From Sphingomonas sp. ATCC 31555 (lineage in GTDB: Bacteria; Pseudomonadota; Alphaproteobacteria; Sphingomonadales; Sphingomonadaceae): DNA of 64,000 nucleotides. The stretch covers positions 179,071 through 243,070 of the forward strand of contig NZ_ALBQ01000018.1 in assembly GCF_000282895.1 (NCBI RefSeq), in the 5' to 3' direction. Within the stretch, counting starts at the first letter, position 1, and every line of letters starts with the position of its first letter. A program made the position numbers and the translations under genes. Of the stretch, positions 49,127 through 57,423 are shown piece after piece. The notes below the pieces were generated by a model. The model was not told the DNA's origin. It made no database searches and was given only the letters and a program-made list of their open reading frames with translations.

Positions 49127-49660
49127 TTACGAAGACGCGCTATCCCCCTCTTCCCGGCAGTCAACTAATACCAGCCCCCGCACGATCGTCATGCTACCCT
49201 CGTTCTTGCTGTACAGCATGCTGAAAAACGAGACGGTCTTGAGAACCACGATCGGATCAGCATCCAATGGGAGCGCGCGAAGGTCGAGGCGTTTCGCCTT
49301 GCACGACTTTAGGTATGTTCGGAGGCCTCGTATGTTGGGCGTTGTTCCGAACAGCGACTCGTAAAAGATGACAGCGTCGAGATCGCCCGGGTCAGGCTTA
49401 GGCCCGATCGCGCTGCCGCCCAGCAATGCCGCAACGGCACGGACCCCGAAAGTTCGGAAATCATCCACCGCGGCAACGAATTGCCGGACGAAAGCCTCGC
49501 GGTTGGAGAGAAAGCTGCCTTCTCTGAGGTGGGAGAGGCGCGCAACATAGGGGCTCGCGTTGAGAGGCGTGCTCTCGCGTTCCGGTCCAACAAATGGCGG
49601 AAACGCGAGTGCCTCCGCTGCAATGCGGCTCGAGTCCATGGTCTTGAGGATGGTGTCCAT
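49127..49660 (-). CDS. Nucleotidyltransferase-fold protein (DUF6932-like)
   Basis: The protein has 177 residues. LLGGSAIGPKPDPGDLDAVI has the GGSxxG...DxD pattern of the nucleotidyltransferase superfamily. The rest is not diagnostic. The substrate is unknown; similar small proteins are often in toxin-antitoxin or mobile-element settings. Its ATG (complement of 49658-49660) has GGGGAG seven bases upstream. The start codon overlaps the proposed TTG start of the divergent exporter gene. Confidence 0.65.
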   Translation of the reverse strand: MDTILKTMDSSRIAAEALAFPPFVGPERESTPLNASPYVARLSHLREGSFLSNREAFVRQFVAAVDDFRTFGVRAVAALLGGSAIGPKPDPGDLDAVIFYESLFGTTPNIRGLRTYLKSCKAKRLDLRALPLDADPIVVLKTVSFFSMLYSKNEGSMTIVRGLVLVDCREEGDSASS

Positions 49661-51006
49661 TGCCAAGCTCCCCTGTGTCCGCGGCGGCCGACGATATCCC
49701 ACCTGCCAGCCTGCCGCTCGATCGCGATACAAACGGTTCGGGTGAACGGGAGTTGCCACCCGCCACGGCATTGTTCCGTGCCCAGGCTGTTGAGGGGCTG
49801 CGCTCGCGCCATGGACGGCCGGTGCCGCTGTTCGGGATTGCTAGCTGGGTTGTCGTCGCCTTCATCGTCGCCCTGCTCGTTGCCGTGCTGGCGACGCTCT
49901 TCCTGTCCAGCTTCGCGCGCAAGGAGACGGTCGAGGGTTTTCTTCAGCCGCAAAGTGGCAGCGCGACGATCACCTTCCCGCGGCCGGGCCGGGTTACCGA
50001 CATCTATGTCCGCGAGGGGCAAATGGTCCGCAAGGGACAGCGGCTGATGAAGATCTCGCTCGACACCGCGCTGGAAGGCGAGACATTGGGGAGCCGCCTG
50101 GCCCGGGCGAACGATACGCAGGCGGCCGAACTGCGCCAGCAAATGGTCGCCGAACGTTGGTCTGACAGCGCGCGGCAGGAGGAAGCGGCGAGCCGCTTCG
50201 CCGGCGCCCAAACGCAGATCGGACATCTGACAAAAGCGGCGTCGCTGCAGCGCGAGCGGTTGTCGCTTGCGCAGGAGACCCTCGCCGGGCTCGAGACGCT
50301 GCTTGCCCGCGGCTTCGTATCGAAGATGCGGTTGCGCGAAAAAGAGGCCGAGGTAATCATGATCCGCCAGGCGATCAGCGACACCGAACGCCAGATTGAT
50401 CAGGCGCGTGCCGATATGGCGACGCTGCGCGCTACCTCCGGCCAGGCCCGCGCCGATACGGCCCGCACGGTTGCGCAACTCCGCTCGAACAAGGCCCAAC
50501 TGGAACAGCAGCGCGCCCAGTCTGACGCCGAGCGCGACGTCATCCTCGTCGCCCCCTATGCTGGCCGCCTCGTTACGGTGCGCGCCGTCATCGGCTCTGC
50601 ACTAGACGCGAATACGCCGCTAGCGACCGTCCTGCCCCAGGGCGATAAGCTTGAGGCTGTCCTATGGGTACCCTCGCGCGCGATCGGTTTCGTCACGCCT
50701 GGCGATCAGGTGCGGTTGATGTTCGACGCCTTCCCGTATCAGCGATTCGGGACCGGTCATGGCACCGTCCGCGCCATTTCCACCACGCCGGTCGATGCCC
50801 GTGAACTGCCGTCCCGGACGCTGGCCGATGAGGGCGTGGTCTATCGCGTCAAGGTCCAGCTCGAGGCGCAGGCGATCGATGCCTATGGCAAGTCCTGGGT
50901 GCTAGCGCCGGGCAGCCGGCTTCGCGCCGACCTGATTCTCGATCGCCAGTCGCTGCTCGACTGGGTCCTCGACCCGCTCCAAGCCTTCAGGAAGCGCAGC
51001 ACATGA
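49660..51006 (+). CDS. HlyD/CvaA-family membrane-fusion protein of a double-glycine peptide exporter
   Basis: The protein has 448 residues. It has a short cytoplasmic N-terminus, one transmembrane helix (WVVVAFIVALLVAVLATLFL, about residues 62-85), a biotinyl-lipoyl-like half-motif (RPGRVTDIYVREGQMVRKGQ), a long coiled-coil hairpin (about 140-290) and a beta-barrel end. It would join the ABC transporter in the next gene to an outer-membrane TolC-type channel, which is not in this window. TTG 49660 has GAGGA nine bases before it; GTG 49675 is an alternative. The stop overlaps the transporter ATG (ATGA), so the two form one unit, as in cvaA-cvaB of microcin V. Confidence 0.88.
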   Translation: MPSSPVSAAADDIPPASLPLDRDTNGSGERELPPATALFRAQAVEGLRSRHGRPVPLFGIASWVVVAFIVALLVAVLATLFLSSFARKETVEGFLQPQSGSATITFPRPGRVTDIYVREGQMVRKGQRLMKISLDTALEGETLGSRLARANDTQAAELRQQMVAERWSDSARQEEAASRFAGAQTQIGHLTKAASLQRERLSLAQETLAGLETLLARGFVSKMRLREKEAEVIMIRQAISDTERQIDQARADMATLRATSGQARADTARTVAQLRSNKAQLEQQRAQSDAERDVILVAPYAGRLVTVRAVIGSALDANTPLATVLPQGDKLEAVLWVPSRAIGFVTPGDQVRLMFDAFPYQRFGTGHGTVRAISTTPVDARELPSRTLADEGVVYRVKVQLEAQAIDAYGKSWVLAPGSRLRADLILDRQSLLDWVLDPLQAFRKRST

Positions 51007-53132
51007 ACTTTTCCTCGCTACGCAACCTGCAGAGCGAAGCCGCCGAATGCGGCCTGGCCTGCCTTGCCGTCGCGGCGCAGCGGGCAGGCTCGCAGATCGA
51101 CCTTGCCTGGCTGCGCCAGCGCTTTCCCGGATCCCTGCGCGGGATGAGCATGCGCCAGTTGAGCGAAGTTGCGCACGGCATTGGCATGACGACGCGCGCG
51201 GTACGCTGCGAACCGGAGGAACTGGACGACCTTCAGCTGCCGGCGATCCTGCACTGGGGATTGCAGCACTATGTCGTGCTCGAGAAGGTGCAGCGCGGCA
51301 AGGTCCGCATTTTCGATCCGGCTCGCGGCCACGTCACCGTGCCCATGGCTGAGTTGGGCCTATGCTTCACCGGCATCGCGCTCGAACTTGCCGCCTCGCC
51401 GCGCTTTCAGCGCAAGATCGAGCGGCCGCCGTTCAATCCGCTGTCGCTGATCCACTGGTCGGCCGACGTGAAGAGCGGAATCGTTCAAGCGCTGTTTCTG
51501 TCGCTGGTACTGCAGGTCTATCTGATCGCCTCGCCGCTCTACATCCAGGGCGCGGTCGACAGCGGTGCCCTGCGCGGCGACAAGGAACTGCTGTTTGCAT
51601 TGGCGGCCGGATTCCTTCTCTTCGCGCTGTTCAATGCCGGAGCGACGGCGATGCGCGCGGTTGTGCTGCAACGGCTGGGCGCAGTGTTGAGCTGGGACAT
51701 GAGCCGGCGGCTGTTTCACCACATGATCCGCCTGCCGCTCCCCTGGTTCGAAAAGCGCAAACTGGCTGACACAATGGTGCGTTTTCAGGCGATCGAGCCG
51801 ATCAAGGCGCTGATCGCCACGGGATTGATCGGTTCGGTTCTCGACGGCGTGCTGTCGATCAGCATGCTCGCCTTGATGTTCGTCTATTCCCTGCCGCTGG
51901 CGCTGGTCGGCCTGGTCGGGTTCTTGCTGTCGATGGCGGCCCGATTCGCGGCGCTTCCGATGACGTTGCGTTTCGCAGGCGAACAGTTTCGCGCCTCGAT
52001 CGGGGAGCAGAGCCGCCGCATCGAGACGCTGCGTTCGATTCAGACGATCAAGGTGATGTCCGGCGAGGCGCATCGCGAGGGATTGTGGGCCAACAAGCAG
52101 GCATCGTTGGTGAAGGCGCAGCAGAACAACGGGCTTGCCACAGGCCTGATCGGCGCGCTGCAGGGGCTGCTCGATACCGCCACCTTCGTCATCATCGTCT
52201 ATCTCGGCGCGCAAGGCGTGATCGCGGGCAGCTTCACCGTCGGCGCCCTTTACGCGTTCGTTTCCTATCGCCAGCAATTCGCCAGCCGTGCGGGTACGCT
52301 GGTCGACACGATCATCAACTGGCGGATGCTCGAGGTTTATAACTCGCGCATCGCCGATGTCGTACTAACCGAGCCCGAGCGCGGTCTCGAAACCGAGCCG
52401 AGTAACCTGCCGGAGCTAAAGGGCAAGATTGAGCTGATCTCTGCGGCCTATCGCTACAGCCCCGGCAAGCCGATGGTATTCCAGAACGTATCGATGACGA
52501 TCAACGCCGGCGAAGCGGTAGCGATCGTTGGCCGATCCGGCTGCGGCAAATCGACGCTGCTCAAAGCGATGTGCGGCCTATATCCCCTTTCGTTCGGCGA
52601 GGTGCGAGTGGACGGCCTACCGCTGTCGATCTGGGGACCCCGCGCGATCCGCTCGTCGATCGGCGTGGTTCTCCAGAACGATGATCTACTGCCGGGATCG
52701 GTACTGGAGAACGTCGCCTTCTTCGACGAACTGTTGGACGTTGACCGCGCGTGGGACTGCCTGGAGAAGGCAGCGATCGCCGATGAGGTGCGGCGACTGC
52801 CCATGGCCGAGCACACCTATGTCGGCGACCTGGGTTCGAGCCTGTCGGGCGGTCAGGTGCAGCGCATCCTCCTTGCACGCGCCTTGTACAAGCAGCCGCG
52901 TTTCCTGGTTCTCGACGAAGCGACGGCGCATCTCGACTTAGACTGTGAAAACCGGATCAACGAGTATCTGCGGTCGGCTGACATCACCAGGGTGATCGTC
53001 GCCCACCGCCCCAGCACGATTGCCGCGGCCGACCGCGTGTTCCTGCTTCATAACGGCATCCAGGATATCGGAAGCGGGGCGGACTATCGCGCCCGCTTCG
53101 AGCATCGCGGGCCAATGCGGATCATCAGCTGA
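51003..53132 (+). CDS. Peptidase-containing ABC exporter (C39 family, CvaB/microcin type)
   Basis: The protein has 709 residues. Residues 1-130 are a C39 leader peptidase: Gln10, catalytic Cys16 in EAAECGLACLA, His in WGLQHYVVLEK and Asp in IFDPARG, so it looks active. A six-helix membrane domain follows, then the ATPase with Walker A VGRSGCGKST, signature LSGGQVQRILLARAL and Walker B FLVLDEATAHLD. It should cut precursors after a Gly-Gly leader and export them. Four genes directly downstream encode proteins with exactly such leaders, so these are the predicted substrates. Confidence 0.94.
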   Translation: MNFSSLRNLQSEAAECGLACLAVAAQRAGSQIDLAWLRQRFPGSLRGMSMRQLSEVAHGIGMTTRAVRCEPEELDDLQLPAILHWGLQHYVVLEKVQRGKVRIFDPARGHVTVPMAELGLCFTGIALELAASPRFQRKIERPPFNPLSLIHWSADVKSGIVQALFLSLVLQVYLIASPLYIQGAVDSGALRGDKELLFALAAGFLLFALFNAGATAMRAVVLQRLGAVLSWDMSRRLFHHMIRLPLPWFEKRKLADTMVRFQAIEPIKALIATGLIGSVLDGVLSISMLALMFVYSLPLALVGLVGFLLSMAARFAALPMTLRFAGEQFRASIGEQSRRIETLRSIQTIKVMSGEAHREGLWANKQASLVKAQQNNGLATGLIGALQGLLDTATFVIIVYLGAQGVIAGSFTVGALYAFVSYRQQFASRAGTLVDTIINWRMLEVYNSRIADVVLTEPERGLETEPSNLPELKGKIELISAAYRYSPGKPMVFQNVSMTINAGEAVAIVGRSGCGKSTLLKAMCGLYPLSFGEVRVDGLPLSIWGPRAIRSSIGVVLQNDDLLPGSVLENVAFFDELLDVDRAWDCLEKAAIADEVRRLPMAEHTYVGDLGSSLSGGQVQRILLARALYKQPRFLVLDEATAHLDLDCENRINEYLRSADITRVIVAHRPSTIAAADRVFLLHNGIQDIGSGADYRARFEHRGPMRIIS

Positions 53133-53198
53133 AGACCGCTCGAAAACCCGATCCGCCCGCGGTGCGGATCGGGGCTGATGGCTCCTGGCATGGACCCG

Positions 53199-53235
53199 AT
53201 GGTGCGAGGCAAGGGGGCAATGAACCGATAGCTTG
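53199..53235 (+). promoter_or_regulatory. Conserved cargo promoter element, copy 1
   Basis: GCGAGGCAAGG (53204-53214) is followed after 14 bases by TAGCTTG (53229-53235), ending exactly 30 bases before the ATG of cargo 1. The same pair of boxes with the same distance to the start occurs before cargo 2, and a variant before cargo 4. It may be a shared -35/-10 or an activator site. Confidence 0.6.
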
Positions 53236-53264
53236 CTTTTGGGATCAGCCCGGAAGGACATTTG

Positions 53265-53852
53265 ATGCGCGAGTTGACGTTGCAAGAGCTTGAACTCATC
53301 GCTGGCGGTACGAGCACGGCCACCGCTTTGAGCGACGATATCGTGGTGACCGCAAACCCTGGTGACGGTGGTGGATATTACCCGCCGATCTTCAATGACG
53401 GCGGCGGCGATTGGGGTGGCGGCGGTGATTGGGGCGGCGGCGGTGGTGGCGACAGTGGCGACAGTGGCGGTGGCGATGCGCCCCCCGCCGAACCAGAACC
53501 CGATCCGGACGAAATCGTCGTCACGGCGCCACGTCCGACTGAACAATGCCCCGCTAACGACTGGTGGCCGGACATGTTCGAAGACTGGGGCGACGTTAAG
53601 TCGATCACGCCGGCGCTTGGGCCATGGACGCAATTCTGGCACGACCAAGGTACATGGTGCTTCTACGACGAGAACGACAAGCTGCAGGGCAAATTCGTGG
53701 ACGATCCGAACGGAACGGACACGATAACCTTCACCAGCACCAACGGCCAGGCCAGCTTCAACGCGGGCGCCGCCACCGTATCGGGCGGCTTTGCCTCCAA
53801 CGACTCCTCCTCGACGAGCATTACCTTCCACGTGAGCCGGGTCAACGAATGA
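53265..53852 (+). CDS. Secreted double-glycine-leader protein, cargo 1
   Basis: The protein has 195 residues. The leader MRELTLQELELIAGG matches the microcin V type (MRxLTxxEL..xGG), so cleavage is predicted after Gly15. The mature part starts TSTATALS and has DIVVTA (residues 25-30), then a Gly/Asp/Trp-rich stretch to about residue 75 and an acidic Pro-rich segment with a second DEIVVTA motif. The C-terminal ~100 residues (from TEQCPANDWWPDM) have two cysteines, are aromatic then beta-rich, and match no family I recognise. An upstream TTG at 53262 is ignored. The next gene overlaps its stop by four bases. I infer a toxin-like effector. Confidence 0.85.
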   Translation: MRELTLQELELIAGGTSTATALSDDIVVTANPGDGGGYYPPIFNDGGGDWGGGGDWGGGGGGDSGDSGGGDAPPAEPEPDPDEIVVTAPRPTEQCPANDWWPDMFEDWGDVKSITPALGPWTQFWHDQGTWCFYDENDKLQGKFVDDPNGTDTITFTSTNGQASFNAGAATVSGGFASNDSSSTSITFHVSRVNE

Positions 53853-55111
53853 CGCGTTGCGCCGGGCGCATCGCCCTGATGAGCTTGTGGATGTCGGTCG
53901 CCGCGTGCGATCCTCGACCATCTGATCGGGGCGCTGCAGCCGGCGCCGGCTTCATAATGACGACCGAAGTTCGCGCGGCGGCGAACGGCTGCGGCGCACC
54001 GCCCGACAAGACGAAGTTGTACGACAGCGATGGTGGGCGATGGTGGCCCGATGGCACCCTTTGGTGTCGTGCCGGCGACACCGCCAAACCAGCTCAGACC
54101 TGGCTGCATGCGACCGGCGGCCGCGGCACGCACCGGCTTGTGTTCCAAGGGGAGCAGGTCTCGCTTCTGGAGAAAGAGGTCGCGCTTGCCCCCGCATCCA
54201 CCCAGCCGCCGCCGCCGCCCTTCACCCGGTGCGGCACTGACACCCGCTCGCGGGCCTTCGCAGCCGAGAACCGGTTGCTGCATTCAGGCGATCTCGCCTG
54301 CGGGCAGACTTTTCGCGGTCCGGACTTCACACTGACCAGCGCGGGCTTCCAGGCTGCAAGCGGGACGATGCCCGCGCTGGTTACAACGCCGGCGGGCAGC
54401 TCGGCGGGCACGATCGTCTATCTGCTCGGCGGACCGTATGAGAACCTCCTCGCCGGTCTTGCCACGCGGGCGACGACGAACCACCTCCTGGCGCGTTGGG
54501 CGGGCCGGGCGGCGGTGGTGGTGCCTGCCTATCTGGGCATCGATCGTGTTCGACAAGGCGGAGGCGATGCCGCATCTGCACGCGCCGAGGTCGAGGCACT
54601 GCTGAAGGCGCTGGAACGGCGCGGCCCCGTCTGCGTGATCGGCTTCAGTATGGGCGCGGCGGTGGCGGCGCCGAGCGCCGCGCGACACCCGCATGTCGGC
54701 TTCCTGATGGCCGCGCCGCTGGCGGCGGCGCCCGCGACCTTCGTCGCTCGTGTCCGGGCAAAGGGGGGCGCGGCGCGGTACTTTGCGCTGACACCTGCAA
54801 ATCCCAGCGATCGCGCGGTTACCATGGAATCGGACAAGGCCTTTCTCGATTACTTCGCGGGGAGCGAGTCTCTCGATCTCGCCGCGCTGCTTGGCCCGGG
54901 GCGCCATCCGAATGTGCGCGTCGCCTATGCTGCCGGCGACCTCGCGGTGACTGGCAAGGATCTGGCAGCGCTCGCACAGATGCTTCCGACAAACGCAATC
55001 CGTGGGCTGCCGGCGGCAGTCGGGCACTCGATAGAGGCCCCCTTTGCGGCTTCCGCCTACCGGCCGCCGATCGATCGCTTCCTCGCTGATTGTCTGCACG
55101 CGCGCGGCTAA
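53849..55111 (+). CDS. Predicted lipoprotein with alpha/beta-hydrolase fold, paired with cargo 1
   Basis: The protein has 420 residues. The N-terminus MTRCAGRIALMSLWMSVAAC has a lipobox-like VAAC, so it is probably a lipoprotein. The region from about residue 130 onward is alpha/beta-hydrolase-like: LLGGPYENL, the nucleophile elbow VCVIGFSMGAAVA (G-x-S-x-G) and a late GHSIEAPF with a possible catalytic His. The N-terminal part (GCGAPPDKTKLYDSDGG and WPDGTLWCRAG) is unusual. The ATGA overlap with cargo 1 means it is made together with it. It could be an immunity protein, a processing enzyme or a second effector. Confidence 0.7.
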   Translation: MTRCAGRIALMSLWMSVAACDPRPSDRGAAAGAGFIMTTEVRAAANGCGAPPDKTKLYDSDGGRWWPDGTLWCRAGDTAKPAQTWLHATGGRGTHRLVFQGEQVSLLEKEVALAPASTQPPPPPFTRCGTDTRSRAFAAENRLLHSGDLACGQTFRGPDFTLTSAGFQAASGTMPALVTTPAGSSAGTIVYLLGGPYENLLAGLATRATTNHLLARWAGRAAVVVPAYLGIDRVRQGGGDAASARAEVEALLKALERRGPVCVIGFSMGAAVAAPSAARHPHVGFLMAAPLAAAPATFVARVRAKGGAARYFALTPANPSDRAVTMESDKAFLDYFAGSESLDLAALLGPGRHPNVRVAYAAGDLAVTGKDLAALAQMLPTNAIRGLPAAVGHSIEAPFAASAYRPPIDRFLADCLHARG

Positions 55112-55203
55112 GGGGGATTGGCGAGAGGTTTTCGGCCCCGACCGTTGCCCTATTGCTCCGCAAGTGGTGCAAATCGCGGCCGATGCCTCGCCCTGCGGAA
55201 CCA

Positions 55204-55240
55204 ATGGCACGAGGCAAGGAAGTGCCGGAGCGCTAGCTTG
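55204..55240 (+). promoter_or_regulatory. Conserved cargo promoter element, copy 2
   Basis: CACGAGGCAAGG is followed after 14 bases by TAGCTTG (55234-55240), ending 30 bases before the cargo 2 ATG. Box sequence and spacing match copy 1 at 53199-53235, while the sequence between the boxes differs, which argues for function. Confidence 0.6.
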
Positions 55241-55269
55241 GCCCTGGAACCAGTAAGGAAGGGCGTTCG

Positions 55270-55833
55270 ATGCGCGAGCTTACGTTGCAGGAAATGGAGC
55301 TGATCGCCGGCGGTACGACCACAGCCACCGCCTTGAGTGACGACATCGTGGTGACCGCTAACCCGGGCGACGATGGGGGATATTATCCGCCGATCTTCGA
55401 TGGTGGCGGTGGCGGCGACTGGGGCGGCGGCGGCGGAGATTGGGGTGGCGGTGGCGGTGGCGGTGGCGGTGGCGGTGGGGGCGGCGACAGCGGCGACACC
55501 GAAACCGACACGACGACCGACAACAATGGCGAGATCGTTGTGATCGGTGCGCGCTTCGACGAAGCGGCGCGTTCGGCGGACATCGTTGCGCAGGTCAAGA
55601 ACGCGTCGGGCTATATGGAATTCGTCTGGGACCTGGCGACGATGGACGTTCAGTCGCTCACGCTCAACATCAAGGACGACGTCAACAGCTTCACCGGGAG
55701 CGTCAATCTCAACAGCGGGATGGCCACTGGCACCTATGGCGTAACGTTCTCCAACGGCCTGACGGGATCGCTGACCTTCAGCAGCAACGGGACGAACTAT
55801 TCGGTCTCGGCCGGGGTCAAGCTGAACTTCTGA
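55270..55833 (+). CDS. Secreted double-glycine-leader protein, cargo 2
   Basis: The protein has 187 residues. The leader is MRELTLQEMELIAGG; the mature start (TTTATALSDDIVVTANPGD, then YYPPIF) is almost the same as in cargo 1. A Gly/Trp-rich linker at about residues 40-75 is coded in part by five perfect GGTGGC repeats (55444-55473). The linker ends with GEIVVIGARFDEAARSA. The C-terminal ~80 residues are beta-rich with alternating polar/hydrophobic residues and end in VSAGVKLNF, with the terminal Phe typical of outer-membrane strands. No cysteines. Function of that domain is unknown. Confidence 0.85.
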   Translation: MRELTLQEMELIAGGTTTATALSDDIVVTANPGDDGGYYPPIFDGGGGGDWGGGGGDWGGGGGGGGGGGGGGDSGDTETDTTTDNNGEIVVIGARFDEAARSADIVAQVKNASGYMEFVWDLATMDVQSLTLNIKDDVNSFTGSVNLNSGMATGTYGVTFSNGLTGSLTFSSNGTNYSVSAGVKLNF

Positions 55834-55950
55834 CGTATCGGGCGGGACGGCATCGTCCCGCCCGGCATCGGGACGATGCCATCGTGACAATGGCGCGGGC
55901 CGCCCGATTCCGCTGGTCGACCCGCTGCCTGGATCTTTAGGGTTGGAATC

Positions 55951-56352
55951 ATGAAAGCCGCCATACTCCTCGCATCGCTCCTCCTTCCCGCAGGCGCTTT
56001 GGCGACACCGACCGGGCAGTTCGTTGCCCGCTGGCAGGCGGCATCGCAGGCGGCAAAGCCGGCCGGGAGCGCGGTCACGGCCGAACAGGCGCTGGCGACA
56101 CCCGAACTCAAGGCGCTGCTGGACGAGTTCGCAGCGGTGGCTGGAGCCTATCGCCGGCAACTGCTCGACGCGCGTGCGGCGGGCAAGCCCCCGCGTGCCT
56201 GTCCGCCCTCGCAGGTTGATCTCACTGTCGATGCCGTGCTTGCCGAGGTTCAAACCCTGCCCGCGGCATGGCAGTCGCGCGAATTCGCCGACAGTTTCGG
56301 CGCCGTCATGGACAAGCGCTATCCATGTGCCAGTCTGTCGGCCCGCGGCTAG
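55951..56352 (+). CDS. Exported small helical protein resembling Tai/Rap1a immunity proteins
   Basis: The protein has 133 residues with a signal peptide (MKAAILLASLLLPAGALA). After it comes a helical domain with two cysteines; the second half (ACPPSQVDLTVDAVLAEVQ, ending MDKRYPC) follows the Tai/Rap1a pattern, in which a Cys-Pro-Pro is followed by a helix and a final aromatic-Pro-Cys. That fold is known from periplasmic immunity proteins against peptidoglycan amidase effectors. The likeness is by eye and weak. Its place 117 bases after cargo 2 fits an immunity role. Confidence 0.6.
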   Translation: MKAAILLASLLLPAGALATPTGQFVARWQAASQAAKPAGSAVTAEQALATPELKALLDEFAAVAGAYRRQLLDARAAGKPPRACPPSQVDLTVDAVLAEVQTLPAAWQSREFADSFGAVMDKRYPCASLSARG

Positions 56353-56361
56353 GCGGGCAAT

Positions 56362-57297
56362 ATGCGGATCCTTTTCCTGTGCCTCGCCCTTTTTCAGCCG
56401 CACAGTTCGCAGGATCGCTCGGAGGCGACGCCGCCGGGCGCCGATACCGCTACGCTCCGGCTCCGGCTCACCGACCGGGTCGATCGGGCGCCGATCGCGT
56501 ATGAGGTTGTGCGGAACAATATTCTGTTTCGCGTGACGATCAACGGCCATCCGGCAACGGTGCTGCTGGACAACGGCGCCGATCGAACGCTGATCGACCG
56601 CAGTTTCGCGCAGCGGGTGGGGATCGGGCTCCGCCCGTCCAACCGGCGCGTCGTAACCAGCGCGCTGACCGAAGTCGCCACGGCGACGACCGACGCGGTG
56701 ACAATCGAGGCGGCTCGCAGCTTCCGAGCGGAGGGCGCAATGGTGGCGCTGGATCTTCGCCCTGTTGAGCGCGCGTTGGGCAAGCCCATCGACGCGGTGC
56801 TTGGCAGCGATGTGCTCGATCATTTCGCCCTGCTGATCGATCCCCGCGCCAGGCAATTGTCCTTCCACCAGGGCGGCAGCGCCAAGCCAATGACGGGCAC
56901 CACCAGCCTGCAGATCGGGCCCGGCTCAACCGTGGCGGCCGAACTCAACGAGCAGAAGGTCGGGCTGAGGATTGATCTGGGCTATAGCGGCGTCATCCGC
57001 CTGTCGAAATCGGCGTGGCAGCGCGTCATTCCCGCAGGTGCGCCGACGCGCGACGGATCCCAGACTTCCGCCGACGGCACCACGCGCGCGACCCAAATCG
57101 GTGAGGCTGCGTTGCGGATCGGCTCTGTTCGCATCGATCGCGTCCCCGTGGATAGCGGCTATGTCCCTGCCGGCACGGCCGACGGATTACTTGGAAACGG
57201 CTTCCTCTCGCGGGGGCCGTTCATCCTCGACCAGAAGGGCCGCCAGTTGTTGCTGCTCCCGCGCCAGCAGCGGCCAGACGGCCCGCGCACGCCCTGA
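56362..57297 (+). CDS. Retropepsin-like aspartic protease, two-lobed
   Basis: The protein has 311 residues with a hydrophobic start (MRILFLCLALFQ) that may be a short signal peptide. Two similar lobes are seen. Lobe 1 has TVLLDNGADRTLIDRSF and AVLGSDVLDHFALLID; lobe 2 has LRIDLGYSGVIRL and GLLGNGFLSRGPFILD. These are the D-x-G and hydrophobic-hydrophobic-G patterns of pepsin/retropepsin folds, with Asn or Leu in place of the usual Thr/Ser at position x. It may process exported proteins of the locus. The gene starts 9 bases after the Tai-like gene. Confidence 0.75.
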   Translation: MRILFLCLALFQPHSSQDRSEATPPGADTATLRLRLTDRVDRAPIAYEVVRNNILFRVTINGHPATVLLDNGADRTLIDRSFAQRVGIGLRPSNRRVVTSALTEVATATTDAVTIEAARSFRAEGAMVALDLRPVERALGKPIDAVLGSDVLDHFALLIDPRARQLSFHQGGSAKPMTGTTSLQIGPGSTVAAELNEQKVGLRIDLGYSGVIRLSKSAWQRVIPAGAPTRDGSQTSADGTTRATQIGEAALRIGSVRIDRVPVDSGYVPAGTADGLLGNGFLSRGPFILDQKGRQLLLLPRQQRPDGPRTP

Positions 57298-57359
57298 TCG
57301 ATATGCTCCGGCCATGGTGCAAACGACGCAGGACGCCCGCCTGATCTGGATCGAATAGT

Positions 57360-57392
57360 CCGAGAGCGGTTTGCGGCGGCGGGGTAACATCG
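57360..57392 (+). promoter_or_regulatory. Weak cargo promoter element, copy 3
   Basis: CCGAGAGC is followed after 17 bases by TAACATCG (57385-57392), ending 31 bases before the cargo 3 ATG. It matches the cargo 4 element (CCGAGAGC...TAGCATTG) better than those of cargo 1 and 2. On its own it would not be called. Confidence 0.35.
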
Positions 57393-57423
57393 CGCATCCT
57401 TCATCGAGCAAAAGGCTTTCTCA

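Noticed and set aside
55440..55490. Tandem repeats considered as a CRISPR or satellite
   Set aside because: The units are six bases, in frame and code for the Gly linker; there are no spacers.
53378..55598. Minus-strand frames with poly-proline runs opposite the cargo linkers
   Set aside because: They are the reverse reading of Gly-rich codons (GGC/GGT to GCC/ACC) and have no start context.
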